Positions 42,564 through 51,772 of a stretch of DNA of 64,000 bases are shown here, one piece after another. A program made the translations under genes and the position numbers. The notes beneath the pieces are model-generated. The model saw nothing but the letters and a program-made list of their open reading frames with translations. It searched no databases and was not told the DNA's origin. How positions within the stretch are numbered: position 1 is the first letter of the stretch; each line of letters starts with the position of its first letter. The stretch comes from Phil1 sp040767925 (GTDB lineage Bacteria; Bacillota; Clostridia; Christensenellales; CAG-138), in the NCBI GenBank assembly GCA_040767925.1, contig JAXGNN010000001.1, positions 124,001 through 188,000 on the forward strand. Direction: 5' to 3'.

Positions 42564-43544
42564 TCAGCGGCTGTCCCCGCGCGGCTGGGCGGCGAAATAA
42601 TGCGCGGCGGCGTAGCGGAAGCTCTCCATCAGGAACGCGGTCGCCTCCTCCGCGGGGCCCGTCCCGGGGCACAGAACGTCGAAGGCGTGGAAACAGCCAC
42701 CGAACACCCTGCAATGCGCGGGGACGCCGCTTTCGCGCAGCCTTTCGAAATAGGCCACCGTCTCGTCCCGAAACGGTTCGATGCTCCCGACGAACGTGCA
42801 CGCGGGCGGCAGGCCGCCGAGGTCCCTCGCCCGCGCCGGGGCGGCGTACACGGGGACGTCCTCTTTGCCGAACAGCTCGCCGAGATACAGCCTCCAGCCG
42901 ACGTCGCTCGATCTGGTGTTCCAGCCCGGCGCGTCGTTGCCGACGGCGGAAGGAGTGTCCATCCGGTCGTCCAGCATGGGGTAGAGCGGCATCTGGAAGG
43001 CGATCGCCACCTCGCCCCTGTCGCGCGCGCAGAGGGTGAGCGCCGCGGCGAGGCCGCCGCCCGCGCTTTCCCCGCCGACCATGATCTGATCGTCCCGCGC
43101 GCCGTAATTTCCGCCGTGCTCTTGAAGCCACAGCAGCGCGGCATAGCAGTCCTCGAGCGCGGCGGGATAGGGCGCCTCGAGAGACATCCTGTAGTCGGGA
43201 GACACGACGACGCAGCCGCTCGCCTCGATGAAGCGCCGGATAAAGAGCTCGTCCTGTTCCGGCGCGCCCATCGCGTAGCCGCCGCCGTGGATCCACAAAA
43301 GCCCTGGAACGCCCCTCCTGGGTTCCAGGGGGGCATAGACGCACAGGCGAAGCGCGCCTCCGTCCGCGCGGGGGACATATTTCTGCTCGTAGCGGAGTCC
43401 GCCGCTCAGGCATTTTCCCTTCACGGCCTTCAGCATGGCGTTGGAAATACGGAAATGCCTTTCCGTGAAAGCGGGCAGAAACGCCTTGATGAAAGCGCCT
43501 GCCTTCCGAAGCTCCGGATGGATCATGGAAGGGTCCACGCGCAT
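42564..43544 (-). CDS. HSL-family alpha/beta-hydrolase esterase
   Basis: Carboxylic ester hydrolase of 326 residues of the hormone-sensitive-lipase class. It has the oxyanion-hole motif WIHGGGYAMG, the nucleophile elbow GGESAGGG, the acid in FVGSIEPFRDE, and the histidine in GGCFHAFDV. The start MRVDPSMIHPELRK lies just after the radical SAM stop with GGAAGG before it; a longer upstream frame overlaps that gene heavily. It probably forms a two-gene operon with the radical SAM protein. The natural ester is unknown. Confidence 0.9.
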   Translation of the reverse strand: MRVDPSMIHPELRKAGAFIKAFLPAFTERHFRISNAMLKAVKGKCLSGGLRYEQKYVPRADGGALRLCVYAPLEPRRGVPGLLWIHGGGYAMGAPEQDELFIRRFIEASGCVVVSPDYRMSLEAPYPAALEDCYAALLWLQEHGGNYGARDDQIMVGGESAGGGLAAALTLCARDRGEVAIAFQMPLYPMLDDRMDTPSAVGNDAPGWNTRSSDVGWRLYLGELFGKEDVPVYAAPARARDLGGLPPACTFVGSIEPFRDETVAYFERLRESGVPAHCRVFGGCFHAFDVLCPGTGPAEEATAFLMESFRYAAAHYFAAQPRGDSR

Positions 43545-43545
43545 G

Positions 43546-44625
43546 TCAGCCTTCCTCCCGCGCGAGCTCCGCAAGCCATTCCCGGTTGCGCCAGAGCGCG
43601 CAGCCGCCCCCGCCCTCCTTGAGCAGATGGTGGTTCTCACGGACCTTTTTTAAGAAGCCGGAGGCGAGCGCGTCCCTGAGCGGAACATCCTTCAGGCTCA
43701 TGTCCGAAAAGGGCGCGAACGGGCAGGGCTCCAGGTCGCCGCAGGCGCTCACGTGAACGAACCCGCGGCCCGCGGCGAGGCATCCGCCGTATTCCTCCTC
43801 ATCCCCGGGGAATGGGATGAACAGCGCCGGGTGCTTCTTGGCGCACGCGGTCGCGAATGCGCCCAAACGCTTTTTCTCATGGCCCGAGAGCGCCAGGGGC
43901 TCGCTGCCCGGATCGGCCGGGACATATTCCACAAATATAAACAGCCTACAGCCTTTTTCCATGAATTCGTCGACAAACGCGTCGTCGAGAATGCCGCCGA
44001 GGTTCCCGCTCGTGACGGTGACGGATACGCCGAAGGGGATCTTCATTTCCCGAAGCGTCCGCATGGCCTCGCCGACCTTGGCGAAAACGCCCTCGCCCCG
44101 GCGCGCGTCCGTCTCCGCCTCGCCGCCCTCGATGCTAAAGACGGGCAGCATGTGCCTGTGCCCGCCGAACCACGCCGCGCGGCGCGCGTCGAACAGCGTG
44201 CCGTTGGTGAACACGATCCCAAGCATGTCCTCGTGCCCGCCCATCGCCTCGAGCCAGCCGTGGGAGAGCAGCGGCTCTCCGCCCGCCAGCATTACGATGC
44301 ATACGCCCAGAGCGGACGCCTCATCCAAAATCTGCGCGGTCCGTTCGTCCGATAACTCGCCGTTCGGCGTCCTCTGCCGCGCGCAGGCGTAACAGCCCGC
44401 GCAGGAGAGGTTGCACGCCTCGGTCGTGCTGACGATCATGAGCGGCGGGACCTCGATCCCCCTGCCCGCGGATTTTTTGCGGCGGTTCTCCGCCTCCTTC
44501 AACCCCTTTGCGAGCCGCGCGAAGGCGGCAGAGGAGGCGGGATACGCCTTGAGCACGCGCGCCGCCGTCCTTAAGTTCATGTCGATATGTCCCGCGAACA
44601 GCTCCCGATACGGAATCGCGTCCAT
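43546..44625 (-). CDS. Radical SAM protein
   Basis: Radical S-adenosylmethionine enzyme of 359 residues. The cluster-binding motif is CNLSCAGC in VSTTEACNLSCAGCYAC, with GGEPLL as the SAM-binding glycine motif and FTNGTLF after it. The C-terminal part has scattered cysteines (CLAAGRGFVHVSACGDLEPC), suggesting a shortened SPASM-like auxiliary cluster region. GGAGG precedes the ATG. It is paired with an esterase; no peptide substrate is seen nearby, so its reaction is unknown. Confidence 0.88.
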   Translation of the reverse strand: MDAIPYRELFAGHIDMNLRTAARVLKAYPASSAAFARLAKGLKEAENRRKKSAGRGIEVPPLMIVSTTEACNLSCAGCYACARQRTPNGELSDERTAQILDEASALGVCIVMLAGGEPLLSHGWLEAMGGHEDMLGIVFTNGTLFDARRAAWFGGHRHMLPVFSIEGGEAETDARRGEGVFAKVGEAMRTLREMKIPFGVSVTVTSGNLGGILDDAFVDEFMEKGCRLFIFVEYVPADPGSEPLALSGHEKKRLGAFATACAKKHPALFIPFPGDEEEYGGCLAAGRGFVHVSACGDLEPCPFAPFSDMSLKDVPLRDALASGFLKKVRENHHLLKEGGGGCALWRNREWLAELAREEG

Positions 44626-44838
44626 GCTCCGCCTCCGCTTTCTTTATTCTGGCTTTATAAACTATCCTATGCGGCACGCCGCCCCGATCCCGGCAAACAA
44701 ATCATAATATACAGGATTTAATAGGAAATGGCAAATGATGTGCGATCGATCGGGGAACCGGCTCTCGCGCGCCCGGCGCTGCCAAAAGGTCGCCGAAAGT
44801 GATGCCGCACAACCGCGGCGCGGGGTTTGGAATAACAA

Positions 44839-44862
44839 AAAAGCCCCGATCAGGGCGTTTTT
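44839..44862 (-). terminator. Terminator of the tRNA-6S RNA transcript
   Basis: On the minus strand a GCCC / GGGC stem, extended by A-T pairs, is followed by TTTTTTG. It begins a few bases after the 3' CCA of tRNA-Gln. Confidence 0.8.
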
Positions 44863-44864
44863 GT

Positions 44865-44938
44865 TGGCTGCGGAACTAGGATTCGAACCTAGACAATACG
44901 AGTCAGAGTCGTAGGTGCTACCATTACACAATTCCGCA
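44865..44938 (-). tRNA. tRNA-Gln (anticodon CTG)
   Basis: Cloverleaf of 74 bases with encoded CCA: acceptor TGCGGAA/TTCCGCA, D stem GTGT/GCAC, anticodon stem TACGA/TCGTA with loop CTCTGAC (anticodon CTG), T arm CTAGG-TTCGAAT-CCTAG, discriminator G. Confidence 0.95.
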
Positions 44939-44950
44939 CCGCTCAAAAAT

Positions 44951-45122
44951 TGATAATCCCAGGATGCCGTAGCCCTCCGTATAACGCCCGCCTCCCGGCA
45001 GGTGGGTGCGCTGTGCCGGCTTCTGCCTACCCGGCGTGCGGGTGGCATCCGCCCGTGCAACTCACGCTCCCTACGTTACTCTGTGGGTTTATAAGGAGAG
45101 CTTACGCACACCACAGGATTAC
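44951..45122 (-). ncRNA. ssrS: 6S RNA
   Basis: Structured RNA of about 172 bases between two tRNAs. Its 5' end reads TCCTGTGGTGTGCGTAAGC and its 3' end CTACGGCATCCTGGGATTAT. These match the paired closing-stem sequences of 6S RNA as known from E. coli (TGAGATGTTCGCAAGC and GCGGCATCTCGGAGA), with compensating changes. GTAATCC pairs with GGATTAT at the very ends, GTGC with GCAC and GCTCTC with GGGAGC further in, and several GC-rich hairpins fill the middle. 6S RNA binds the housekeeping RNA polymerase in stationary phase. It begins directly after the tRNA-Val CCA, so it is released by tRNA processing. Confidence 0.8.
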
Positions 45123-45199
45123 TGGTGGGATTAGTTGGGATCGAACCAACGACCTCTACGATGTCAACGTAGCGCTCTGACCAGCTGAGCTATAACCCC
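45123..45199 (-). tRNA. tRNA-Val (anticodon GAC)
   Basis: Cloverleaf of 77 bases with encoded CCA: acceptor GGGGTTA/TAATCCC with one G-T pair, D arm GCTC...GAGC, anticodon stem CTACG/CGTAG with loop TTGACAT (anticodon GAC), T arm GTTGG-TTCGATC-CCAAC. Confidence 0.95.
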
Positions 45200-45217
45200 G
45201 TTCATTGAGCAAATACT

Positions 45218-45245
45218 ATTATACATATTTTTGACTCCGATGCAA
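45218..45245 (-). promoter_or_regulatory. Promoter of the tRNA-Val / 6S RNA / tRNA-Gln transcript
   Basis: Minus strand TTGCAT (45240-45245), a 16-base spacer and TATAAT (45218-45223). Transcription would start about a dozen bases before tRNA-Val. No other promoter is seen before tRNA-Gln. Confidence 0.75.
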
Positions 45246-45318
45246 CACCAATTTGCATCCAAAGTCGTCAAAGCGGCGTCGAAACCCGCGTTTATCGAGG
45301 TTTTCAGGGCGAAAAAAC

Positions 45319-45966
45319 TTACGCGCGCCGCATGGCGCGTATCGCCGCCGCGGGGTCGTCCGCGCCGAAAACCGCGCTTCCGGCGACGAGCATCGTCGCG
45401 CCCGCGGCGACGGCGCGCTTCGCCGTATCCGGGTTGATGCCGCCGTCGATCTCGATTTCATAATCGAGGTTTCTCGCGTTTTTTTGCTCGCGAAGCCAAT
45501 TGAGCTTCGGCAGCACCTCGGGGATGAACTTCTGCCCGGCCGCGCCGGGGTTCACGCTCATCACGAGCACGAGATCGCACAGCCCGACGAGGCACTCGAC
45601 CGCCGTCACGGGGGTCCCGGGGTTGAGCGCAATGCCCGCCTTCATGCCCGCCTCGCGGATCCTCTGGAGCGTCCTGTGCGCGTGCGCGTCCGCCTCGGCG
45701 TGAAACACCAGATAGTCCGCGCCCGCTTTGGCGAACTGCTCGATATAGGTTTCCGGATGTTCCACCATGATATGCACGTCGAGCGGGAGCGAGGTGCGCT
45801 TTCGAATGGCCGCGCACATCGCGGGGCCGAAGGTGATGGTGGGCACGAAGCTGCCGTCCATCACGTCGAGATGGACGGCGTCCGCGCCCCATTCCTCAAG
45901 GCGCGCGACATCCCTGCCCATCTGCGTGAAATCCGCCGAAAGCATCGAAGGCGCGATCTTAATCAT
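45319..45966 (-). CDS. rpe: Ribulose-phosphate 3-epimerase
   Basis: Interconverts ribulose-5-phosphate and xylulose-5-phosphate in the pentose phosphate pathway. TIM-barrel protein of 215 residues with IAPSMLSADF, AVHLDVMDGSFVPTITFGP (catalytic Asp and metal ligands), HIMVEHPE, VMSVNPGAAGQKFIPEVLPK and EIDGGINPDT. Its ATG overlaps the end of rsgA by eight bases, so translation is coupled. It is last in the def-to-rpe operon. Confidence 0.97.
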   Translation of the reverse strand: MIKIAPSMLSADFTQMGRDVARLEEWGADAVHLDVMDGSFVPTITFGPAMCAAIRKRTSLPLDVHIMVEHPETYIEQFAKAGADYLVFHAEADAHAHRTLQRIREAGMKAGIALNPGTPVTAVECLVGLCDLVLVMSVNPGAAGQKFIPEVLPKLNWLREQKNARNLDYEIEIDGGINPDTAKRAVAAGATMLVAGSAVFGADDPAAAIRAMRRA

Positions 45967-46837
45967 ATTTATGCTTCCTCTTTTCCGTTAGTTCTTGCGC
46001 GAGGGTTTTATAGCGCTCGTACCTCTCGCCGCTCATCCCGCCGCGGCCTATGAGCGGCTTTACGGCGCAGCCAGGTTCGCTCATGTGCATGCACGCGGGG
46101 AAACGGCAAATCCCGCCGTATGCGCGCATCTCGGGATAATGCTTCCACAGTTCGACGGGCTCGATCTCCTCCGCGTCGAGCAGGCTGAAGCCCGGCGTGT
46201 CGACCACGGCCCCCCCGCATGCAGAAAAGAGCTGTGCCAGGCGCGTCGTGTGCCGCCCGCGCTCGATCCTCGAGAGATCGCCCACCTCGAGCGCGAGCTC
46301 CGGCACGATGGCGTTGAGGAGCGAGGACTTGCCCACGGCCGACTGCCCCGCAAAGCAGCAGATGTTGCCGGAAATTTCCGTTCGCACCTCTTCGAGCCCG
46401 TCGCCCGTGAGCGCGGAGGCCGTGATGAGGGCGTAGCCGCAGCTTTCGTACTGCCGCCGGATGGAGGCGGCGATTTCCGCGTCCGCGGCGTCGCACTTGT
46501 TGAGGACGAGCACCGGGATGATCCCCTTCAGCTCGCACTGCAAAAGGAGCTTATCGACCAAGAGCAGGTCGGGCTTCGGCGAGGAGAGCGCGACGACGAC
46601 GATCAGCTTGTCGAGGTTGGCGACCGCGGGCCGCGCGAGGAAGTTTTTGCGCGGCAGAATCGAAAGGATGCGGTTTTCGTTTTCCTTTCCCGCATAGGTA
46701 AACTCCACCCGATCCCCCGCCACGGGCGCCGTGCCGTCCAGCCTGAGCTTTCCGCGCGCATGGCATACGAACGTATTCCCATTCGCGTCCAGCACGGTAT
46801 AGAAGCCCCCGACGCCTTTGAGGATCAATCCTTCCAA
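45959..46837 (-). CDS. rsgA: Ribosome small-subunit maturation GTPase RsgA
   Basis: Circularly permuted GTPase of 292 residues that helps mature the 30S subunit. An N-terminal OB fold is followed by G4 VLNKCD, G1 GQSAVGKSSLLN, G2 RHTT and G3 DTPGF, then the zinc motif CRFPACMHMSEPGC. The start is TTG (LEGLILKGVGG), fixed by GGAGGAG just upstream and the end of the kinase gene; the longer open frame upstream is a shadow. Confidence 0.96.
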   Translation of the reverse strand: MEGLILKGVGGFYTVLDANGNTFVCHARGKLRLDGTAPVAGDRVEFTYAGKENENRILSILPRKNFLARPAVANLDKLIVVVALSSPKPDLLLVDKLLLQCELKGIIPVLVLNKCDAADAEIAASIRRQYESCGYALITASALTGDGLEEVRTEISGNICCFAGQSAVGKSSLLNAIVPELALEVGDLSRIERGRHTTRLAQLFSACGGAVVDTPGFSLLDAEEIEPVELWKHYPEMRAYGGICRFPACMHMSEPGCAVKPLIGRGGMSGERYERYKTLAQELTEKRKHKYD

Positions 46838-46850
46838 ACGATCTCCTCCG

Positions 46851-48701
46851 TCACTTGATCGAAAACGTGGCCATGCAGCTCTTGAGCTGTACGCCGTCCA
46901 CATACAGCCTGCACTCGTACTCGCCCTTGGCGCGCAGGTACCCCGTGAAGGAGATGGCCTGCTGGCTGCCCGCGGCGAGCGTGGTTTCATAGATGGCGAT
47001 CTCTATCCCCTCGGCCGTGACGGCGCTGACGAGCACGCTGCTCTGCGCGGAGGCGATGTCCACGTTGAAGGCGATGTCCGCGCCGTAGGGACCGAGGTCC
47101 GTGCGGCAGACCCAAAGCTCGATCCTCGCATCGGTCGAAACGCTGATGCCTCCGGACGGGCTCTGCCGGATCACCTGCTCCTCCGGAGCGAGCGTCTCGG
47201 GCAGTACGGGATGGATGAGTATGTTTTTAAAGCCTTCCTCGCCGAGCATCGCGAGCACGACCTCGAGCTGCATGCCGGCCACGGAGGGCATTTCCTCGCT
47301 CGCGCCGGGGCTTCCGCTCACCCAGACGTCGATCGTGTCGCCGCGGAAGGTCTCTATGCCGGCGTTCGGCTCCTGCTTGATGATCTGCCCCTCGGGCAAG
47401 TCGCTCACGACGTACACCGGCGTGCCGAGCACGAGGTCGAGGTCCGTGACGGCGGCGAGCGCGTCCTGCACGGTGGAGCCGGTCAACTCGGGCACCTCGA
47501 CATAGTCGCTGCCGCCGCTGACGACGACCCGTATCGCGTCCCCCGCCTTCGCGTGCGTGCCGGCGAGGGGCGTCTGCTCCATGACGACGCCCTCCTCGTA
47601 GTCGCTGCTGTAGGGCCTCTCCTCGTCGACGGAGAGCGTGAAGCCGCGAAGCTTGGCCAGTTCCTCGGCCTTGTCGAGCGTTTTGCCGGTGAGGGTCGGT
47701 ATGATGTATTCGGAGCCCTTCCCCTCGCCCTCGTCGCGTATGGCGCGCGCGATGAAGAACATGGCCGCGAAGAGGCCGAGCGTGATCGTGAGCATGATGG
47801 CGATGTTGATGATGCCCGAATGCGTCTTTTTCTTCGGGGCGCCGCCCTCGCCGGTCTGCGGGCGCGCGAATTTTCCGTTGGGCTCGCGCAGCGCGCGCAA
47901 GAGGTCCGCCTTCATCTGCCGCGCCGTCGCGTAACGCATGCGCGGGTTCTTCGAGGCGGCCTTGACGACGACGTCCTCGAGCGCGCGCGGGATGCGCGCG
48001 TTGATCTCGCGCGGGGGGATGATGTCCTCCTGCAGGTGTTTCAACGCGATGGCGACGGAATTGTCCCCGCCGAAGGGCACCTCTCCCGTGAGCATCTCAT
48101 AGAGCATGATCGCGCAGGAGTAGATGTCCGAGGCGGCGGTGACGTTTTCTCCGCGCGCCTGCTCGGGCGAAATATAGTGCACGCTGCCCACAACGTTCTG
48201 CCCCGCGAAGGTGCGCGTGGTGGTGGAGGCGTCCCGCGCGATGCCGAAGTCCGTCAGCTTCGCCTTGCCCCTGGCGGTGATGATGACGTTCTGCGGCTTA
48301 ACGTCCCTGTGGATGATGCCGCACTCGTGCGCGTGGGAGAGCGCGTCGAGCACCTGGCAGGTGATGTTGACGGCGATTTTCGGCGAAAGCTGCCCGTCGC
48401 TCCTGATGATATCCTTGAGCGTGCTGCCCTCAACGTATTCGAGCACGATGTAGCTCAAGCCCTCGTCCTCGCCCACGTCGTAGGAGCGCACGATGTTCTC
48501 ATGGCTGAGCGTTAGCACGGCCTTGGCCTCGCGCTCGAAGCGGCGGATGAACTCCATGTCGTCCCTGTGCTCGTCGCGGAGCACCTTGAGCGCGATGGTC
48601 CTCTGTTCCGTCCGGTCGTAAGCCTTATAGACGTTGGCCATGCCGCCGGAACCCACGAGGGACTCCACAAGATATCTGCCGGAGACGATCTTTCCGATCA
48701 T
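46851..48701 (-). CDS. prkC: PASTA-domain Ser/Thr protein kinase
   Basis: Membrane kinase of 616 residues that senses peptidoglycan fragments or lipid II. The kinase domain (about 1-270) has GSGGMANVY, the VAIK-type lysine in IALKVL, HRDVKPQN and DFGIARD. One membrane segment follows near residue 300, then three PASTA repeats (EYIIPTLTGKTLDKAEELAK; YVEVPELTGSTVQDALAAV; EEMPSVAGMQLEVVLAML) and a beta-rich C-terminal domain. Its ATG overlaps the phosphatase stop. Confidence 0.97.
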   Translation of the reverse strand: MIGKIVSGRYLVESLVGSGGMANVYKAYDRTEQRTIALKVLRDEHRDDMEFIRRFEREAKAVLTLSHENIVRSYDVGEDEGLSYIVLEYVEGSTLKDIIRSDGQLSPKIAVNITCQVLDALSHAHECGIIHRDVKPQNVIITARGKAKLTDFGIARDASTTTRTFAGQNVVGSVHYISPEQARGENVTAASDIYSCAIMLYEMLTGEVPFGGDNSVAIALKHLQEDIIPPREINARIPRALEDVVVKAASKNPRMRYATARQMKADLLRALREPNGKFARPQTGEGGAPKKKTHSGIINIAIMLTITLGLFAAMFFIARAIRDEGEGKGSEYIIPTLTGKTLDKAEELAKLRGFTLSVDEERPYSSDYEEGVVMEQTPLAGTHAKAGDAIRVVVSGGSDYVEVPELTGSTVQDALAAVTDLDLVLGTPVYVVSDLPEGQIIKQEPNAGIETFRGDTIDVWVSGSPGASEEMPSVAGMQLEVVLAMLGEEGFKNILIHPVLPETLAPEEQVIRQSPSGGISVSTDARIELWVCRTDLGPYGADIAFNVDIASAQSSVLVSAVTAEGIEIAIYETTLAAGSQQAISFTGYLRAKGEYECRLYVDGVQLKSCMATFSIK

Positions 48702-49423
48702 GGCTTCGCCTCCTCGTTGCTGACGATCACGATGCTCACGTTGTCGCGCGAGCCCGAGTAGAGCGCGCAGTCGACGAGATCGTCGCACGCCTGCTGCATG
48801 TCGTCGCTTGTGAGTATGGTGCGCAGGATGTCTTCGTCCTCCAATTCGCAGTAGAGGCCGTCCGTGCAGAGCACGAGCCTGTCCCCCCTGTTCCACTCGC
48901 GCTCGAACAGGTCGACGCGCTCGTTCTCCCGCGTGCCGATGGCGCGCGTGATGAGGTTGCGCCTCGGGTGGCGCGCCGCTTCCTGCCGGGTGATATAGCC
49001 GAGCGACACGAGCTCCGCCACATACGAATGGTCGCGCGTGATCTGCTCGATGCTCTCGCCCCTGATGTGATACAGCCTGCTGTCGCCGACGTTCGCCGCG
49101 ACATAGCGCGTGTTGAACAGGAGCGCAAGCACCATGGTCGTACCCATGCCGCGAAGCTGCGGGTCGGACGCGGCCATCTCGAAAACCGCGGCGTTCGCCG
49201 CCGCCATGGCGCCGCTGATGAGCGAGGACGCGCTGCCCGTGCCGCCCTTTTTCAGTTCGCCGACGACCGTGCTGACGGCGATCCTGCTCGCCACGTCGCC
49301 CGCGCTGTGGCCGCCCATGCCGTCGGCCACCACGGCGAGGGAAATCTCTCCCCCGCGCGGCACGAACACGGCATCCTGATTCTGCGAGCGCACGCCCGTC
49401 ACGCTTTTCGAGGCATACCTCAT
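48698..49423 (-). CDS. prpC: PP2C-type protein phosphatase
   Basis: Partner phosphatase of the PASTA kinase, 241 residues. Metal-binding motifs of the PP2C family are present: SQNQDAVF, VVADGMGGHSAGDVAS, GTTMVLALL, NVGDSRLYHI, LVLCTDGLY and SRDNVSIVIV. Its ATG overlaps the rlmN stop as ATGA, and its own stop overlaps the kinase start. Confidence 0.96.
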   Translation of the reverse strand: MRYASKSVTGVRSQNQDAVFVPRGGEISLAVVADGMGGHSAGDVASRIAVSTVVGELKKGGTGSASSLISGAMAAANAAVFEMAASDPQLRGMGTTMVLALLFNTRYVAANVGDSRLYHIRGESIEQITRDHSYVAELVSLGYITRQEAARHPRRNLITRAIGTRENERVDLFEREWNRGDRLVLCTDGLYCELEDEDILRTILTSDDMQQACDDLVDCALYSGSRDNVSIVIVSNEEAKP

Positions 49424-50475
49424 TCGGATCCCTCCGCTCCTAAGTCCAGTGCGCGCCTCCTCAACTGGCCGCAGGCGCCCTCGATGTCGGTCCCCATCTC
49501 GCGCCGCACGGTCGCGGAGATTCCCCTCTCCGTGAGCCACGCTGCGAAGCGCCTCGCATCCTCCCGCGCGACGCTCGCGAGCGCCCTTTCCTTCACGGGG
49601 TTGAGCGGGATGAGGTTGACGTGGCAGTTCATGCCGCGGAGTTTCGCCGCAAGCTCCGCCGCGTGCCTCTCCCCTGCGTTCACGTTTTCAACGAGCGCGT
49701 ATTCAAAAATGACGCGCCGCCCGGTTTCCTCCGCGTACGACCGCGCGGCGTCCAGCACGCGCCGCATGCCGTAAACCTTGTTGACGGGCATGAGCGCGTT
49801 TCGGATTTCGTCGTTGGGCGCGTGGAGCGATACGCTGAGCGTCACGTGAGGCGCTTCTGCGGCGAGGCGCTCCATCTTGTCGACGAGGCCGCAGGTCGAA
49901 AGCGAGATGTTCCTCGGGCTGATGTTCATCCCCTCGGGCGAGCACGCGAGCCTGAGGAACGCGAGCGTGTTGTCGTAATTGTCCAGCGGCTCCCCGCTGC
50001 CCATGAGCACCACGTTGGTGACGGAGCGCTCGTGCCCCTCCTTAGCCGGGACGTCGGCCTCCGCGCAGGCGACGAAGGAGAGCATCTCCCCCGGCTCGAG
50101 GTTCCTGACGCAGCCGCCAAGGGTGGAGGCGCAGAACGCGCAGCCCATTTTGCAGCCCACCTGCGTCGAAATGCACAGCGTGTTACCGTAATGATACCGC
50201 ATCAGCACGCCTTCGACAAGGTTTCCGTCCTCGAGTTCATAAAGGTATTTGATCGTGCCGTCCTTCGCGCTCACGCGCCTCTCATGGATTTTCGCGCCGC
50301 CGAAAGGCAGCTCCGTCAGCTTCGCGCGAAGCGGCTTGGGAAGGTTCGTCATCTCCTCGGGCCTGACGCCCCGCGCGAGCCAGGAAAAGATCTGCTTCGC
50401 GCGAAAGCGCGGCTCATTGAGCTCCTTCATGAGCTTTTCGAGGGAGGCGATATCCATGGACATCAATCCCGCCAT
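49420..50475 (-). CDS. rlmN: 23S rRNA (adenine2503-C2)-methyltransferase
   Basis: Radical SAM enzyme of 351 residues that methylates A2503 of 23S rRNA (and A37 of some tRNAs). The cluster motif is CKMGCAFC in STQVGCKMGCAFCASTLGG; the methyl-carrying cysteine pair is supplied by STCGL and the C-terminal GACGQLRR. GGGAGGG spans the end of rsmB just before the ATG. Confidence 0.97.
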   Translation of the reverse strand: MAGLMSMDIASLEKLMKELNEPRFRAKQIFSWLARGVRPEEMTNLPKPLRAKLTELPFGGAKIHERRVSAKDGTIKYLYELEDGNLVEGVLMRYHYGNTLCISTQVGCKMGCAFCASTLGGCVRNLEPGEMLSFVACAEADVPAKEGHERSVTNVVLMGSGEPLDNYDNTLAFLRLACSPEGMNISPRNISLSTCGLVDKMERLAAEAPHVTLSVSLHAPNDEIRNALMPVNKVYGMRRVLDAARSYAEETGRRVIFEYALVENVNAGERHAAELAAKLRGMNCHVNLIPLNPVKERALASVAREDARRFAAWLTERGISATVRREMGTDIEGACGQLRRRALDLGAEGSE

Positions 50476-50476
50476 T

Positions 50477-51772
50477 TCAGCCCTCCCTTCTTTGGAACGC
50501 CGCGATGTAAAAGCCCTCCGTGCCGTCGAGGTTGGGGAAAAGCTGTATCCCGGAGGTTCCGGCGCGGGACGCGAGCGCCGCGGGCAGCCAGGAAAAATCG
50601 GGCGAAAACTCCGCGTGTTCTTTTAGAAAACGCTCCGTCTGAATGGAATTCTCCCGCTTTGAAACCGTGCAGGTCGCGTAAACGAGCCTTCCGCCAGGCC
50701 TGACATAGCAGGCGCAGGCATCGAGCAGCTTCCTTTGCGTTTCGGCGAGCCCGTTCACGGCCCCGTCGGTCTTCGCGTAGCGGATATCGGGCTTCCCCGT
50801 GACGCCGAAGCCGGAGCACGGCGCGTCGATCAAAACGGCGTCGAACGCAGACGCACGGGTTTCGTCGAATACGGTCGCGTCCTTCTCCAGCACCTCGACG
50901 TTCGGGGCGTTGAGGCGCGAGAGCGTTTTTCGCGTCAGCTCCGCGCGGTGCGGGTGGATTTCCCACGCCTCGATGGCGCAATCGTTTCGCATAAGGGACG
51001 ACAGGTACGCGCTCTTGCCGCCGGGCGCCGCGCAGCAGTCGAGGATTCTCATCATAGGCTCCGGCACCACGGCGCGGCAGGCGAGCATGGCCCCCTCGCC
51101 CTGCACGGCGAGCTTCCCCCCGAGGAAGAGCGGCTCCGCGTTCACGTCGAAGCCCTTTTCGAGGAGGAACGCCTCTGGGTCGTATCCGCCGCGCACAAAG
51201 CGCTGGCCCTTCTCTTCCAGATGCCGCGCGAGCTCCGCCGCCGTATAGGGATGTTGCGCGCGGACGGTGAAGCCGAAGGACTTCGCCGATAGCAGCTCCC
51301 GCGCGAACGCCTCGCCGTATTCGTCCATATACTCGTCCACGAGAAAGCGCGGATACCCGAACTCGATCGTCAGCCTCTCGCGCGGATCCTCCGGCAGCGG
51401 CGGCATCCCTTCCTTGCAGACGGCGCGCATCACGGCGTTGACGTAGCCCGAAAGCGCGCCCTTGCCGATTTCCCGCGCGAGCTTCACGCTCTCGTCGCAC
51501 GCGGCGCTCTTGGGGGTCTCCATGAATTCCGCCTGCGCGATGCCCAGGCGCAGCACGGCGAGGATCGCCTTGTCGGGCTTGCCTTTCGCGTGCGCCCGGA
51601 TCGCGAGGTCGATGTACGCCAGGTGGTCGAGCGCGGTGTAGACGGCGGCGGCGACCCACGCGGCGTTCCGCGCGTCGAGCCCCGCCTGCGCCTCTTTCAG
51701 CCTGAGGTTCGCGTAAGCGCCCTTTTCCGTAACATCCCTGAGCGCCTCGAGCGCGCGCCTTCGCACGCTCAT
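50477..51772 (-). CDS. rsmB: 16S rRNA (cytosine967-C5)-methyltransferase
   Basis: RNA m5C methyltransferase of 431 residues: an N-terminal NusB-like helical domain (MSVRRRALEALRDV to about 130), then the catalytic domain with LDCCAAPGGKSAYL (SAM site), IDAPCSGFGVTGKPDIRY (one catalytic Cys) and YATCTVSKRENSIQ (the nucleophile Cys). Its ATG overlaps the fmt stop as ATGA; a long upstream frame is a shadow. Confidence 0.96.
   Translation of the reverse strand: MSVRRRALEALRDVTEKGAYANLRLKEAQAGLDARNAAWVAAAVYTALDHLAYIDLAIRAHAKGKPDKAILAVLRLGIAQAEFMETPKSAACDESVKLAREIGKGALSGYVNAVMRAVCKEGMPPLPEDPRERLTIEFGYPRFLVDEYMDEYGEAFARELLSAKSFGFTVRAQHPYTAAELARHLEEKGQRFVRGGYDPEAFLLEKGFDVNAEPLFLGGKLAVQGEGAMLACRAVVPEPMMRILDCCAAPGGKSAYLSSLMRNDCAIEAWEIHPHRAELTRKTLSRLNAPNVEVLEKDATVFDETRASAFDAVLIDAPCSGFGVTGKPDIRYAKTDGAVNGLAETQRKLLDACACYVRPGGRLVYATCTVSKRENSIQTERFLKEHAEFSPDFSWLPAALASRAGTSGIQLFPNLDGTEGFYIAAFQRREG

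Noticed and set aside
44951..45122. T-box or other riboswitch
   Set aside because: It is flanked by tRNAs, has no downstream coding gene, and both ends match the 6S closing stem.
46818..48515. Long plus-strand open frame opposite the PASTA kinase
   Set aside because: Antisense shadow; the kinase motifs are on the minus strand.
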